Shown here: one piece after another, positions 49,622-63,276 of the stretch | Position numbering within the stretch: position 1 is the first letter of the stretch | Layout of the letters: each line of letters begins with the position of its first letter | Origin: Aphidius gifuensis | Lineage: Eukaryota; Arthropoda; Insecta; Hymenoptera; Braconidae | Length of the DNA: 64,000 nt | NCBI RefSeq assembly: GCF_014905175.1 | Contig: NC_057788.1 | Location: 7,874,001-7,938,000, forward strand | Direction of reading: 5' to 3' | Notes under the pieces: model-generated | The model's input: only the letters and a program-made list of their open reading frames with translations | Told to the model about the DNA's origin: nothing | Databases searched by the model: none | Made by a program: the position numbers and the translations under genes

Positions 49622-49718
49622 CGTTGCCCTCGGGATCACTGGGGTTGTTGGGTGGACTTGATCCTGTGGTCGACATTCCATCGACATGTACGGATATTGG
49701 TACTCCATTGGACCCTCT
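49622..49718 (-). CDS. Possible further upstream Syn1 exon (frame ambiguous)
   Basis: A less AT-rich block upstream of the first secure Syn1 exon is open on the minus strand in two frames. One frame, from acceptor TTTTGCCAAG near 49,735, reads DKEGPMEYQYPYMSMECRP. The other reads VPISVHVDGMSTTGSSPP then NNPSDPEG, which recalls the I-P-L-x-L and D-P-E motifs before ELHSPDG in other syntrophins. A weak donor at 49,621 (AACG|GTTTGA) fits either frame, depending on which of the two acceptors at about 47,050 is used. A stronger donor (CGC|GTAAGC, about 49,535) also fits the second frame. The evidence cannot choose between them. Confidence 0.35.
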
Positions 49719-50099
49719 TTATCAGCATAACTTGGCAAAAAAAAACTCAGATGTTGTTTGAAGTCAATATACGTATATCAAACATTTGCGTATTCAAATG
49801 AACTACAAGTGCTTGAATTTTTATTTTTTTCATATCAAAAACTGATTTTAATTTAATTTAATTTTTTTGTAAAATATAATATATACGATAATGATGATTA
49901 TATTTTATTAAATTTTTAACAGAGTTATTGAATAAAAAAATTTAAAATATTTAATTGAAAATTTGATACTTTGATTACAAAGCTTTGATAAATGTTTTAT
50001 TGAATTTATATGTAATTTCAGTGATTATTATTCAAAAAAATTTGTTTCTCCATTTTATATTCTGTCTAGATCTTAAAATTTAAAAATCTCAGCTGATGC

Positions 50100-50303
50100 C
50101 GCGCACATAGATTGGAGCTTCAAGTTAAATCCCGCTAGACATACGCTTGGTTAAGCCCTTGCAACTGCAGTAGAGTGAACACACACACAAGAATGAGACT
50201 ATACTAGTTTTGCTATTTGCCCTCTATATACTACACGTACGACGGTAAAATTGTCGCGCGCTTCGTTGAGCTACGTCACTCACAATGAATAAAATGCAAA
50301 ACG
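50100..50303 (+). promoter_or_regulatory. GC-richer promoter-like block ending in a tiny first coding exon
   Basis: This block contains many C/G words, including several CpGs (TGTCGCGCGCTTCG) and a CRE-like ACGTCA. It ends with ATG at 50,285, six codons plus one base, and a consensus donor (AACG|GTAAGTAAAG, phase 1). It could be a promoter and first exon of a plus-strand gene. On the minus strand it has stops in all frames. The coding reading is short, so confidence rests on the donor and base composition. Confidence 0.3.
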
Positions 50304-53300
50304 GTAAGTAAAGAAAAATAAATAAAAATCTTGAATACAGACGAAATAACGAAATAAAGAACGAAAGAAAACTTGAATAAAACATGTATAAATAAAAAAA
50401 AAAAAAACTTTAAAAAATGCAAAGTGATAAAAGCACCTAATTTCATTTTGATATTTTTTAATAAATTTAAAAATAAATATATAAACTTTAACTAAATGAA
50501 AAAAAGTAAAATAAAACAAACAAAGGTTATACAATATAAAAAATAAATAAATAAATAACTTAGCATAAGATTGACAAGAAATTGAATAAGCTTAAGTTAT
50601 TTGTCATGTCGTATCTTGAGTAAAAAAATTTCATTTGTTTATAATATATAAATATATTTTTTTAACCCAGAAAAAATAGCAATATAAGCGGATTTGTAAA
50701 AGATGTATATAGTAAAAATAAACGACAATATCTTTTGAATAAATAACTCATGTAAATTCAAGTTAAAATGAGTAAATAAATAAATTTTTAAATATTTTTT
50801 TTGTATACAACCAAGCAACAGCCACAATGAAAATATTGTATATATTTTATATATTTTTTTAATATTACACCTCGATTTACAAAAGCGTGCTACATGCAAA
50901 TATACTCTTGGTACCATTCCATCTTGTTACAATAAATATACAAAAAATATATTTACCAGTAAAATTTCAAGTGATACTGAAGAGTGCAAAGAATACTCGA
51001 GGCTATCAAAATACACATCGACAAAATTGTCGTGCAATACAAAATAAAATAAAAAACAAATTTCAAACTAAAAAAAATGTTGTATGACAAATTTTGCCTG
51101 ACTTGAATTGAATAGATGTATATTCTTGGTGATTCTTGGGATACAGATAATTTCCAAGCACGTATAGACCAACCTAATACGAAGCTTCCTGTTGGGAAGT
51201 TGGTATATAACATGAGACAAGGCTCAGATGAAAGTGGTAGCTAGCTTATACAACACCCCTATCGACAGACAAGTACTTAGATGCTACACCCAATATATAT
51301 ATCAACCCTCTTGTTATCCCTCAATAAACACATCCAAACTATACATAATCCGTAAACACAGGTATTTTAATAAATGTAATAAATATAAATATTAATTAAA
51401 TTAATAATGAAATTATATTTAACTCTTGTTATTATCATCTTTATTATCAGACAATTTTCAATATTGTATTTTATTTTTATTCAATATTTTAACACACAAA
51501 AATATTTATTCAAATGAAAAAAAAAAACCTGCATAATCTATGTATAGTCTGTATGAATCATTTGTATTGTACATTGTATTTATCTTTATCAAGGGATTTA
51601 TTACGAAATTTCAACTATTGTCGTTGAATCAGTCGCAATTTATATGTGATTTGGAACATACAGAAAATTAGCCTCACCACATCGACACTGTATTATATAT
51701 GAAATCAGTGAACCGATATGAAATACCCAGCAATGTGTGAATGGTGACGAGAAAATAATAAAAAACAAAAAAAAAATTCATAAATTCGATGAATATAAAA
51801 TGTACATGAAGAGGGGGGAAATAAAGGAAGGGATATAACGAGAAAAATGAATAAAAAAAAAAAAAATGTATTTTGACACTAGCAACCGGAGCTTGCATAC
51901 ATGCAAGCACAGCATATTTTTCATTGCAACGAGTGTATCGTGCGAACGATCAGCACCGGGTCACGAAATATGTGATGTTATTCGACAATGGAGGAAAATG
52001 AAAAAAAAAAAAAGAATAAATAAAAATAGAAAATCAAAAAGTAAAAAAAAGATATTTTTGAAAATGAAAATATACGAGAGCAAGTGTATATTGTACAATC
52101 ACGTGATATGTAGATTTACAGATTATATAATGTAAATTATTATCCATTAAAAAAAGGGCTTGCTTCTTTTTTTTTTTTTTGTTAATTGTAACAATGTTGT
52201 GTTATGAGAATTGCGAAATTAATTTTAAAAAAACTTTAAGGTTATATAAAATATAATTAAATTGAATTAAAATGTATATTTGAATGGTCTGAGTTGTATT
52301 TAAATTTAGGGATAAGAAATTTTAATTATGTTAAATATATTTTATGATTTTTAATGTACAAGAGAATATTAAAAATATATATAAACTCAATACAAATATA
52401 GATGGATATTTTTAAATATAACATAGATTTATATATAAATTTGAAAAAATATTAAAAAGATATTTTAAAATCCATTAAAATATTACAATATAAATTGTAT
52501 TTATATTCTGATATTTATAATTAGAAAAAAAATAAAAAAATAAATTTATAAAGTACTGTGAAGTGTGGCTAAATAAATTCAATAAATTGTAGTTGAAATA
52601 ACAATTGAAATAATAAAACAAATTGATTGAAATATTTGTAAGGATCAGTCTTGATCCACGAATGAAAAAATATGTAATGCACTTTGCAAATTGACTCGTG
52701 ATGTGTATTCACAATATACATTTACCAAGCTGTGTTTAAATCTACGAAAATTGTAACCGGAGGTAAAATAACATCAACAGTATACTGTTATAACAACAAC
52801 AAAAACAACAATATCAATTTGAAGCAGTAGTAACAATGTTGTAGTTGTACTTCATTTTCTTTACTGGTATATACGTAGTTTAAAATAAAAGCTTCCGTTG
52901 GAGATTCGACTCCAACAATTCATATGCTTTTAGCTGTTTTACAGTAATGTTTGTATTAAATCGTATGAATAACTGTAAGAGTAACAGAGACATAAATAAT
53001 ACTGACGAAAAACATTTCCTTAAAGACAACTTCTATGTTTCATTCGAATAAAAGAACAATCAAATACGCTCACTGATTTTGAATAGTATTTTAACTATAT
53101 ATTGTTGTTCCAGTTTTCATTGATGCATCAAAATATTCCTAGACAATAAAATGTATACTGCTTTTTCAAATTTTCAATTTTAATATAGCTTTACTACGAC
53201 AATTCTATTGTTGTTATGTTTTTGACATTATTATTGTGTTTTTATGAATTTTTCTTTTTTTTTTTTTCTTTAAATACTTGGTATTATTGAATACCGAGAA

Positions 53301-56300
53301 TTATATAATAACATGAAAAACAATTTTCTGTAAAATAAATTTAATAAAAATGATGATCTATCAAACTAAATATTTTAAATAAATATTTTTTGAAATATTT
53401 AGTTTCTTTATTTTATTTAATTTCAATATAAAATATATAAAAAGACAGAAAATCGATTGGCCACTTTGCCGAATGATATTTGGATAGGAATGTACGGGTA
53501 GGTTTTGGATTCATTGGTATAAAATGTAACCCACTATTCCAAATGCAGCACAAAGTTTATTCGTACAATTTCTATGCAAGTTTCAAGTACCTTTCACGGT
53601 CGACCAGTATTTGAAAATCGTTTTTCCAAAAGTAAAAAAACTAGTGAAAAGTAGAAAAGCATTTTAATAAAAAAAAATAAAATGTAAACTAAAAATAGAA
53701 AATAAAAAGTAAATAATTTTTGAATTATAATAAATAAATTCAGAGAAGAAAAAAAATGTTTTTTTTTTTTTTTAAAAAAAGGCAAATGTATGATTATAAA
53801 AAGCAGTGAACGGATCCAGCTAGGATAGTGAAATGAAGCGTTGAATAAAAAAGAAAATTTGTTTCACTATTATATATATAAAGTAAAACACAATGTCTCC
53901 GGTGAAATGCGAACCACGTTTTGGTGGAGGAATCGACGCAAAACCAGTAGAGGGAGAATAAAAAAAAAATAAAAAAATTGAACCGGGTGTTGCAACAATA
54001 AAACGTGAATGAATCGCGAAAAAAAAAGGTGAGAGTAAAAAGAGATAGAACCAAACGAGACAATGAAGTGGAGAAGAGGTGGGAGTTGGTTTGCAAAACT
54101 GTAAAAAAATTTGCATCACAATCGGGGGATGAAAATAATTACAGAGATGAAGAATAAAAAAATAAATAAATAAATATATAAATAAATTAAAAAAAAAAAA
54201 TAATAAAGAATGATGAGATGTTGAAGTGGAAGGAGAAAAGTTAGATACATATAAAAATATAAATGTGAAGATGCAAATGTAAGCTGGTTGAAAGAGAAAA
54301 ACCGGAAATATTTGCAGACGTGAAGCTACTTCTACGGCTTTGTGTTTCCGGAAATTTTCAAAGGAAAAAAAAAATATTTAAACCACAAAAAATAAACAAA
54401 AACAACGCAGTTAAAAATTAGAAAAAAAAATAACAGGTTCAAAGTGAAGACGGTCAACGGATAGTCAGACACTTGTCCAGTATAAATAATTGATGAAAAA
54501 TATTGTTAAAAAATTAAAAATAAAACAAATATAGATGATATAATTACTTGAACATATTGATAGCCAGTAAATACTGTTGGTTTTAAAATAATTTCATAAT
54601 AAACTAGAAATCAAAGTACTTATTTGCAGTATAATAGACACTTTAAATAATTGTACATATTTACTAAAACATCATGATAATATATTACGTCAATAATGCG
54701 TTTAATATACAATGATTTTAACATGTAAATTATACACGCAATGATTGAACATCAACATGTGAATTAATTTATAATCATTAAATATATGAACGATATAAAA
54801 TATTCAAAATTCATTGAAAATTTATTTTAACATATTGATTTAATGTTTGTAAATATATTGATTATTTTTATTGAAAGTTTCTACTTTAATTATACCAAAC
54901 CATCACTGTCATATGTATTTTAATTTTCTCATAATCCTTCAAAATACACAATACATTCAACATGTCAATAGTACCATCAATCTCTTCACTGCTTTTGTTT
55001 ATGTTTCAAATATTTACAATTTACCACACAAACATTGTTTCATGGCTGTATTAAATAAAAGATAAAATGTACAAAAATTAAAAAAATTAAAATATAAATA
55101 ATTTTTAAATTAAATTGCAATAAGAAAAATTAAAAATTTTGGTTTATCTATAACGATGTGAAATATCTTTATTTTGCTAATTGAGAGTTAAAGGTCAGGT
55201 GTGAGCCTCAAGTATCTCGTATCTTTACCCTCAACTTTGTTTATCCAATCTCTTCTTCTCTCTTTCTGTCTTTTCTCTGAAGTATGTAGTCATAGACTTT
55301 CTACCCTATCTGACGTAAATGAGCGAATCATGTGCAAGTCAACCCTTCTTATAGATCCAATTCCTTTCTCATTAGCGCAACGTGGTTTACTCTTCTCAGA
55401 ACATATTACACATAACTATTTTAAACTTCAAAAATATGTACGTTTGCATTTTATGGTATTTATACTTGCTTTAAATTAAAATATTTAAATCAACTTTATA
55501 GTAATTTGTTTTTCTTAAATTTTAATTCTATTTAAAATTAAATAAGAAATCTTGTTTAAAATATTTTAAATATACTTATAAGTTTTTTGTAAATTTACAA
55601 GATTAATCAAGCTTGTTACAAAATAATATTAGCTAAAAGTTATGTGTGTGTGTGTGTGTGTGTGTTATCTAAAAGCATAATGACACATAATGTCGACACG
55701 TTGATCTTGTTTGCATCGTAAACTCTAATAGTTTGTGTTCTTCATGTGGCCCCTGTCCTGCTTTATTTAGCACATGTATATTGTGACATCATTGGTGATT
55801 ATCATTGACATGAGTAGACAGTGAGGACTCTCACATATTTACGGGTCACTGGAGAATACGTTAGTGCCACTATGAGTATATTTGAAAATAGATATACATA
55901 GCTATATAGATGAGAGTAATTCAGTCTCAGTGTCACGTTTTGTTGAATATCAGTTGATGCATCTTCTTGTTCCTCATCTTCTTGTTCTTTTAGATTTTAT
56001 TTATTTTTGTTTGTGTCTATATGGACATGGCACTATCAAGTATAATGTGATTTGCAAGTGTTATCAAGACTGTTATGTGACCTCAGAGAAACATACTTCT
56101 CTCTGTGTGTATATAACATTTGATTATTTTAACCAATGAAACAACATTATTTCTTGGTCTTTTATTCCCTTGGTATTTCTATTTTAACATGAAATTATCA
56201 TAAACACAACAGTAAATTCAAAGCTTTAAACAACAACAGCATTGTTTTCAAACCATAAAAGCTTACTTCATGACCGATCTCTATGTAATTACAAACGGAC

Positions 56301-58855
56301 AAGTCATTTTCTCTACGGGATCAGTTTTATTTGATAAAATGACTTTAATGACATACTCAAAACTATGGTAATTATATATTTTCATAGAGGTAAGCTTATT
56401 TTTAGATGTTTCTATTATTCTCAACGGTTTTCAAATAACTTTATAATTATTTTATAAATAATTACTTGAATAATTAAATTCCAAAAATTGGGGATAAAAT
56501 TAATCAAAGTGGTTTTTTGTCTTTTAAATTAACAAAAATTGTATTTAAAAAAAAATTATTTGACACTTTTATCTTATAAATTATTAAATTTGTTTTTTGT
56601 TTTTTTAATTTATTAAAATTTGGCTATTTGCAACCTGACGCTTAACCCTCTTTCCCTTAAAATTTTTATGAACAGTTTTAAAATTGTTTGTTGCAATGCA
56701 TACAAAGTACAGTATAGAATTCATTAATACTCGTCGGCTTTTTAATATTTAATTTTCATGGGTAGGCAATAATTGATGAAAACAAAATGTTCTATGAAAC
56801 TACAGTTGAATATTTTTTATTAGGTAATAAAGTGGTAACTAAAATGACGTGTTGCAGAGAAAATAAATTAAAACTTTGTTGTGGTAACAGATGTTTTCTT
56901 GACACTTTTGTGTAAAATTGCAATTTTCGTTCACAGATCTTCTATGGACAATGGTTTTTTTTTTACTATACAAAGAAATAGTAATAAAAATAAAATTTGA
57001 AAAATTTATATTGAGTTGAACTGTAGCATGCGAAAAACTAGAAAATAATAAAGTTCAAGTTAATTGTAAATTATAGCTAATAAAAAAAAATATAATGTAT
57101 TAAATTTTTTGGTTTTAATATTTTATATAATTTATAACTAAAAAGATTTGTAGACTTGACTAGTAAAAATAGAGTTAAAATAAAAAATCAATAGATTAAA
57201 TGTAAATATTATTTATTATTTTTAATAAAAATATCATAAAAGATTTATTTTTTAAATAATTTATGTAGCATTAATTTTGAAATTGTATTTAAGGTTTCAT
57301 TGTAAAGTTTTCTCTTTGAAATTAATTGGACCACGTCATACTGTAAAATTTGAAACTAAAATCAAAACTTTTGTAACATTTTGAAGGTTTATGAATGAGA
57401 TAGAATGAAAAAGGTGAATAATACGTTACAAGAAAAATAATTTGATGTTCATTTTACAAAACAGAGTTAGCTCTAAATTGAATCATTAACTTTAATAACG
57501 TATATGTATAAATAAATTTATGTTTTATTGTCTGTAAATTTAATATTATTTTTTGATTCATTTAAATATGTGTAACAGTAAAAAAAAAAAAACTTTTCAT
57601 TTTATTTTATATCGCATTAAAATATATATTCTAATATTAAACTTGAGTTTTTTAAATAATTATTTTTATTCACGATATTAACGAGTAGTGAAGTAAAAAT
57701 CTGTATGTTCTTTTGTGCTGAAATGCGATGAATAATAAATTTTTTTAGAAAGAAAATGACGATGAATAAAAAAAAAAAACTTTACATGAAGCCCTTTATG
57801 TTAGGCATCTCTAAGGATTTCATTTCACAAAAGCTTATGCATTATGATGCGTTATTGATCGAGCCCATTTTCCAAGTGGAAAAAAAAAATAAAAAATACA
57901 TCAGAATTTATAAATAAACTGAAAATTGTAATATTATGTGTCAAAAGAATGTGTGGCTTATATGATCCATCGCGAAGCATTCTTTTCTCGAAATTTCATC
58001 GTGATTTTAAAATACTTCATTGCCATATGGCAAAGAAAAAAAAAAAACAAAAAATATAACCATGTACATGAGAATAAAAAAAAAGAAATTATTTGTTAAG
58101 TTTTATAATATAACTTGATGCAAATTTATAAATTATAAATAATTGAATATGAATTCCCGTGTTCTGTTGAATCAACTTGGTTGAAAAAAAAAAAAATACA
58201 AAAAAAGATTATAAAAAAGTGATCGAGTGGTAACTTTTGGCATTTGAACAAAGAGTTACGTCAAGGGCAGCCCTTACATCCATCGACAAATTAACTTGGT
58301 CCAGAGCTGAACGAGTGTAACACGTGACCTGACAAACCAAATGCTTGTAGGTTTTATACTACAATCGATCACGTTTTGAAAACATACGGAAATAAAATTG
58401 AGCACACTTGAATGGCATTATTTTATTTCCACTCTTCAATATGGCGTTCAGCATCGATCATCAAGTTTATATTTGTTTATTTATTGTCGTTTTTTTTTTC
58501 TCTCGATGTTGTTTTATATATAAATTATTTTGTTTTGTATTAAATAAAAATATCAATTATTTTGCTTTAATTATAATTTTATTTGTAAATAAAAAAAAAA
58601 TATATTTATAATTAAATTTTGAATTTTTTATATCAATGTTATCAACTGATTAGTAATCAGTGTATTATGAGGAAAATGAAACAAGCGTAATATTCTCTCT
58701 TCAGGCTGAATATACCGCCTCAATTCATATTTTCATTCGCACCGTCAATCGCACCCTGATAATGTAATTTTTGTATTTTTTTTTCTCTCTTGCTTTTTCG
58801 ATCTATGCTACACAACCCCTTTTGTATAAATATACTTTATGTATCCATGTCGTAG
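50304..58855. other. Long AT-rich region, no secure gene
   Basis: Mostly A/T-rich. Patches at 51,100-51,330, 51,870-51,990, 52,660-52,930 and 55,680-56,110 have more complex sequence but no frame with convincing splice sites. If Syn1 continues upstream and the plus-strand candidate is real, this stretch is intronic on both strands. Confidence 0.45.
55643..55664. repeat. (TG)11 microsatellite
   Basis: Eleven perfect TG units. This is the only long dinucleotide repeat of this type that I noticed in the window. Confidence 0.9.
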
Positions 58856-58979
58856 GTGATGTAGAATATATAGTCAAGGGCATACGTGCGTGTGCTGTTC
58901 GAGCTTGTAAACGCCCCAATGATTTTAATCTAATTCACGATGAGGTTGGTCCTGGAGGCGAAAGACCCATCAAAATTGG
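58856..58979 (+). CDS. Candidate internal exon of an unrecognised plus-strand gene
   Basis: The segment is flanked by an acceptor (CATGTCGTAG) and a donor (ATTGG|GTGAGA) and is open in the frame entered in phase 1 and left in phase 2. The peptide begins DVEYIVKGIRACAVRACKRP, continues NDFNLIHDEVGPGGERPIKI, and has no low complexity. First codon positions are purine-rich and third positions about three-quarters A/T, as in real exons here. The minus strand is not open. Both upstream candidate first exons (43,705 and 50,303) leave in phase 1, so either could join. I do not recognise the family. Confidence 0.45.
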
Positions 58980-61900
58980 GTGAGAATTTACGATTGAAAT
59001 TTTCCTGTCCATGTACAAATCATAAAACTCCGTAAATCATTTATTTTTTTATCATTTTTTATTTACATTATACGTATTGTAAATATAATTGAAAAAAATA
59101 AAATCAATATTCATCAAATATACCTAATAATTGCTTTAAATAAAAAATAAATTATTTGTAATATTGATAGGTTAAAAAAAAAAAACAAAAATGATTATAT
59201 AATTCTTTCGATAGATTCATTGCCTTGTCAATTTTTTTTTTTTTATTTGAGGTTTTGATAGGAAGATATATCTGTTCAATTTAGTAAGTTAAAACCATTT
59301 GATTTTGAAAGAGACAAGAAATGGTAAGAGTACGAATAAAAAAAAAAAAATAAAATAAAACTTGGATCAATAAGAATATCTTTTTACGATTTACTTCTTT
59401 TATTTTGAGATATAAATGATGAAAAATACAAAAAATTTACTTACAGACAATGAATAGCAATATCGCAATCCCAATAAGTTTTCACGAATATCAGAACAAT
59501 CGAAAAGTCTATTGCGTATCTTGAAAAACTTCTTCGAAGAAATAATTTTAAAAATGAATTTTTAAAAAACTTTTAAATCTTCAATTTTTTATTATAATTA
59601 TATTTTTTATTTTATATATTTTATTATTATTATTCTCTATCAACGACCGGAATATTATTTATTTTTTTCACATCAAATGTAATTTATTTCACAGAACCAT
59701 CATGAAAAAAAAAAAATACCATTATAACCAATAATAAAAATATTAAACGATAATTTAAACAAAGTGTATTTTTATTTAAAAATGAAAATAAAAATCAAAT
59801 AATTATTATTATATGTTAAACTGATTGTTTTTTTTTTGAAAAATGTACAAAACGATAAATAAACTTCCGGTTGGTTTGAGTTAATTTCCAATTACGAAAT
59901 TAACAAATTAATTTCCGTCTCATACAGGAGTGGATTTAACCGGAACGGTAGTAAATGCAAATAGTTCCGGTAGCAACAAATCGATTTGATTGTATATATA
60001 TTTGGAGGCACTATCATCATTCGACGCGAGAGAATTATCGAAACACAAATAATGATTGTTTCGAAATATTTACGCATGATTTTTTTGTTGTTAGCAATGA
60101 TATTTATAAGGTTATAAATTACATCTATTTTGTAGAATTATTGAATTTTTAAAAATGTATATCAACTCGTGTAAATAAAAAAAAAAGGAAAAAAAAAAAA
60201 ATCAATTTCACCCTGGGGCCTTTACATCTAGCTTGGTCTATGTATATGGTTTGTATTCAATGAGAAATTGGCGATTGTGTACGTTTCAATGCTATCTTGT
60301 CAATGTCATTCTCGGCTATTCTAACACAATTTGTGTGTTACTATATATTCTGTGTCCATGTTTGCAATCTTTACTATCTCAAACATTTATTTTGTATATG
60401 TGACATGAACGTATAAATATAAAAATATATCAAATTCACAGCTGAGATGAATAAGACACTATTTTTTTTTTTTTTTTTTTTTTCAATATGTGGCATTTTC
60501 TATTTTTATTTATAACATCTTTTAAAAAAGCTTCAAATTTTTTATTTTTCAACCTGTCATTTACAGTTTTATAAGCCAAATTATAATCACTTTTCTTAGT
60601 AAATAAATTATTTAAAAAAATAAATTAACGATCAAAAAGCTCAATAAAAATAATAAATAATTACCAACTTTAAAAACAACCAATATCAAAGAGCCAATTA
60701 ATTTTTTTATTTTTATATGAAACTTTTTTTTTTCATAATCTATATTATGTATTTTATTTAAACCGTTTATTGTATTTAACTGACATTTAAAACAAAAAAG
60801 TAAAAACAATTTAATAAAGAATGACAGAAATGAAATAAAAAAAAAAATGATAATAATCAAAAAAGCAGTTGTAAAGAAAGAAAAAAAAAATGTCTAAGAA
60901 AATAAAACAAGTTAATTGTATTGGGAAGGAGTTTTCAAATACTATTGCACAAAGTATTAAGACAGCATAAAATGAGTATATACTAGATACAAGAGTCATA
61001 AAGGGCACAGCAATAAAACTTGTCAGCGTGCTGGAGTTTACTGTCATTCAATTGTAGTAATTCTGAAGGGAATTCGAAACAAAATGGTAGTTTAAATTGC
61101 GTTTAAAATCATTACAATATAAAATAATCAATTGTCAATTAACAACACATGTCACGTGAAATAAATCTATTGTTAATTAATTAATTTATTATTATATATT
61201 TAAATTTGAAATATATTTTATAATTAAAAATATTCATGAAATAAATTCATAAATACAACAAGTATATTAAAATAATAATAAAAATTTTAAAAAGTTTTTA
61301 TTTTTATGTTACAAGAAGAAAACGTAATTCTAGTTACAATAGTAAACATGGGAATAATCAAACTAAATAGGCTTTAAACACCAAGACTTGGACACAATTA
61401 GTTTCAAAGCAGTAAAAACTTTTTTCTTTCAGCTGGGAGCGACGAAAAGTTTGAATGTGGCAAATGCGGCCAAGTGAAACAGCCTGAAAGCCAAAGAATA
61501 GAAAAGGGTTTTTAGAAACAAGAGTAACTATAAAGTAACAAGAAAAAAAAATTAAAAAAAAAAAAAGGATTATACGAAAAAAAAAAAACTGTAAACATTG
61601 TGAAGTGACCTGAATGAAAATTGTTGTGATGGTAAAAATAAAAAAAAATAATAAACAAAGTAGAAAAAGTAACTGTAAATGTTTCATGTTGCCTTGGGGT
61701 CCAGTTGTATTTTCAAGTTTCAATGCTCAAAATACAATATAACGATATGAGATAACAACAAATACTATTTCGCGTTAAAACCAAACACTCTCTGAGGCAG
61801 TAGACTTGAGCCAACCTTTACAAGGGATTCAAGTCTCTTTTCTTCAAGTTCATATTTTACTTTCTTTTTTTCTATATTTTTTTATAGCTGTACTTTACAA

Positions 61901-63079
61901 AATTTTTATAACTTTTGTGCACTTGATTATTCTTTGTTTATCATAAAAGAAAATAAAGTTTGAAAATTTCAAGCAGATTTTAACAAAAGGAGAGACAAAG
62001 AGAGAGGATTGAAGAAAAAAAAAGATGAAATTTTAAATTTTGCAAATGACAATTTGTCAAAGCATTAACGTTTAAATATCGTAATTAATTTTTAATGTTG
62101 GGGATTATTTTTTAAATAATTTTCAGAATAACATAAACACCTATTTCAATTCGAAGAATATTTTAATGACGCATTTTTTTTTTTGTGTATCATATCCGCG
62201 TATGAAATCGTGTTATTAAAATATCGAAATGGAAATATAATGATACCTCAACATTATAATTTCATTTTAAAAATTTAAAACCCGTGTAATCTGTATATAA
62301 TTCAACGTACTATTAAAAATAAATTATATCGTTTCTCAATAATAATAATACATACCTTTACAATTTTATTTATTTATAAATAAAAAAAAAAAAAAATAAG
62401 GTTAACACTGACAATAAATTTTTAAAGACTATTTTATGATACTAGTTACAAAAATAAAAAAAATTCCACGTAACTTAAACTTTAAAACAAATAAAGTTTT
62501 TGGACTTTAAGACACTATTTTGCATTGTATATATTTTATAAAAGTGTATCATTATTATTATTTGTCCACAAGTTAAAAAAGTAGCAAGCCACTGGTAAGA
62601 TTATTTTAAAACATTGCTAGAGTTTTGATATTTATTTAAAGACTCCAGAAGAAATATTTACAGACAAAAAAATAAAAATAAATAAATAATTTTTATGAAT
62701 TAAAGTATTTACAATAATAAACGTATCAAGTAAATAAATTTTCAAATGAATAAATAATAATAACTAAAAGATAAAAAAGAATAAAAAAATTTTATTAAAA
62801 AATTCATCATCTAAATATAATTAAATGAAAAATTTTGAAAAAAATTAAATTTATAAGAATAAAATTTTGTAAATTATATGTAAAGTTGAAAACACACAAG
62901 TGATGTACATTGTATAAAATAATGAATTATTAAAACAATGATGATGTGAAACAACTTACAATTTTACGCCACTAAAAGCATGGCTGATCTAATAGGAAAG
63001 TGGAAAATAGAAAGATGCATTGTCCTGAACGTGTCGACAGAGAAATAAAAAGATATAATTTTTTACTTTTTATTTTTAG
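58980..63079. other. AT-rich region, no gene seen
   Basis: Long A/T runs and short open frames only. GGGGCCTTT occurs once at about 60,215, outside any cluster. No syntrophin PDZ motif was found on the minus strand. Confidence 0.5.
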
Positions 63080-63276
63080 CTTGGGGTCCTTCTCTTGTCC
63101 ACCATTCCACAACAACCCCTTTAGATATATCTACAACACCACTACCTCATGTATCGCGTTTAATAACCATTGAAATTTCCGCTTTATACCCACAAAGTAG
63201 TCCTTTTGTTATCGCTCAACGTGACTCTCATGTTGCATCCATTGTATCTAATGCAAAAGTGTTAGCAACACCATGA
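63080..63276 (+). CDS. Open plus-strand segment, possible terminal exon
   Basis: After an acceptor-like TATTTTTAG, the frame in phase 1 is open for 64 codons to TGA at 63,274-63,276. Its content is varied (for example LPHVSRLITIEISALYPQSS). Third positions are about 80% A/T while the other positions are balanced, which is coding-like. Its phase does not match the donor at 58,979 directly, so another exon would be needed between them. No family recognised. Confidence 0.25.

Noticed and set aside
52895..52930. tRNA T-arm-like sequence around GATTCGACTCC
   Set aside because: The stem and loop sizes are wrong and no acceptor, D or anticodon arms surround it.
53594..54119. Overlapping minus ORFs of about 60-100 codons
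   Set aside because: Phe- and Leu-rich readings of A-runs on the plus strand, with no splice sites or family features.
61358..61723. 121-codon minus ORF
   Set aside because: The peptide is mostly Phe, Leu and Ile from poly-A tracts and shows no coding bias.
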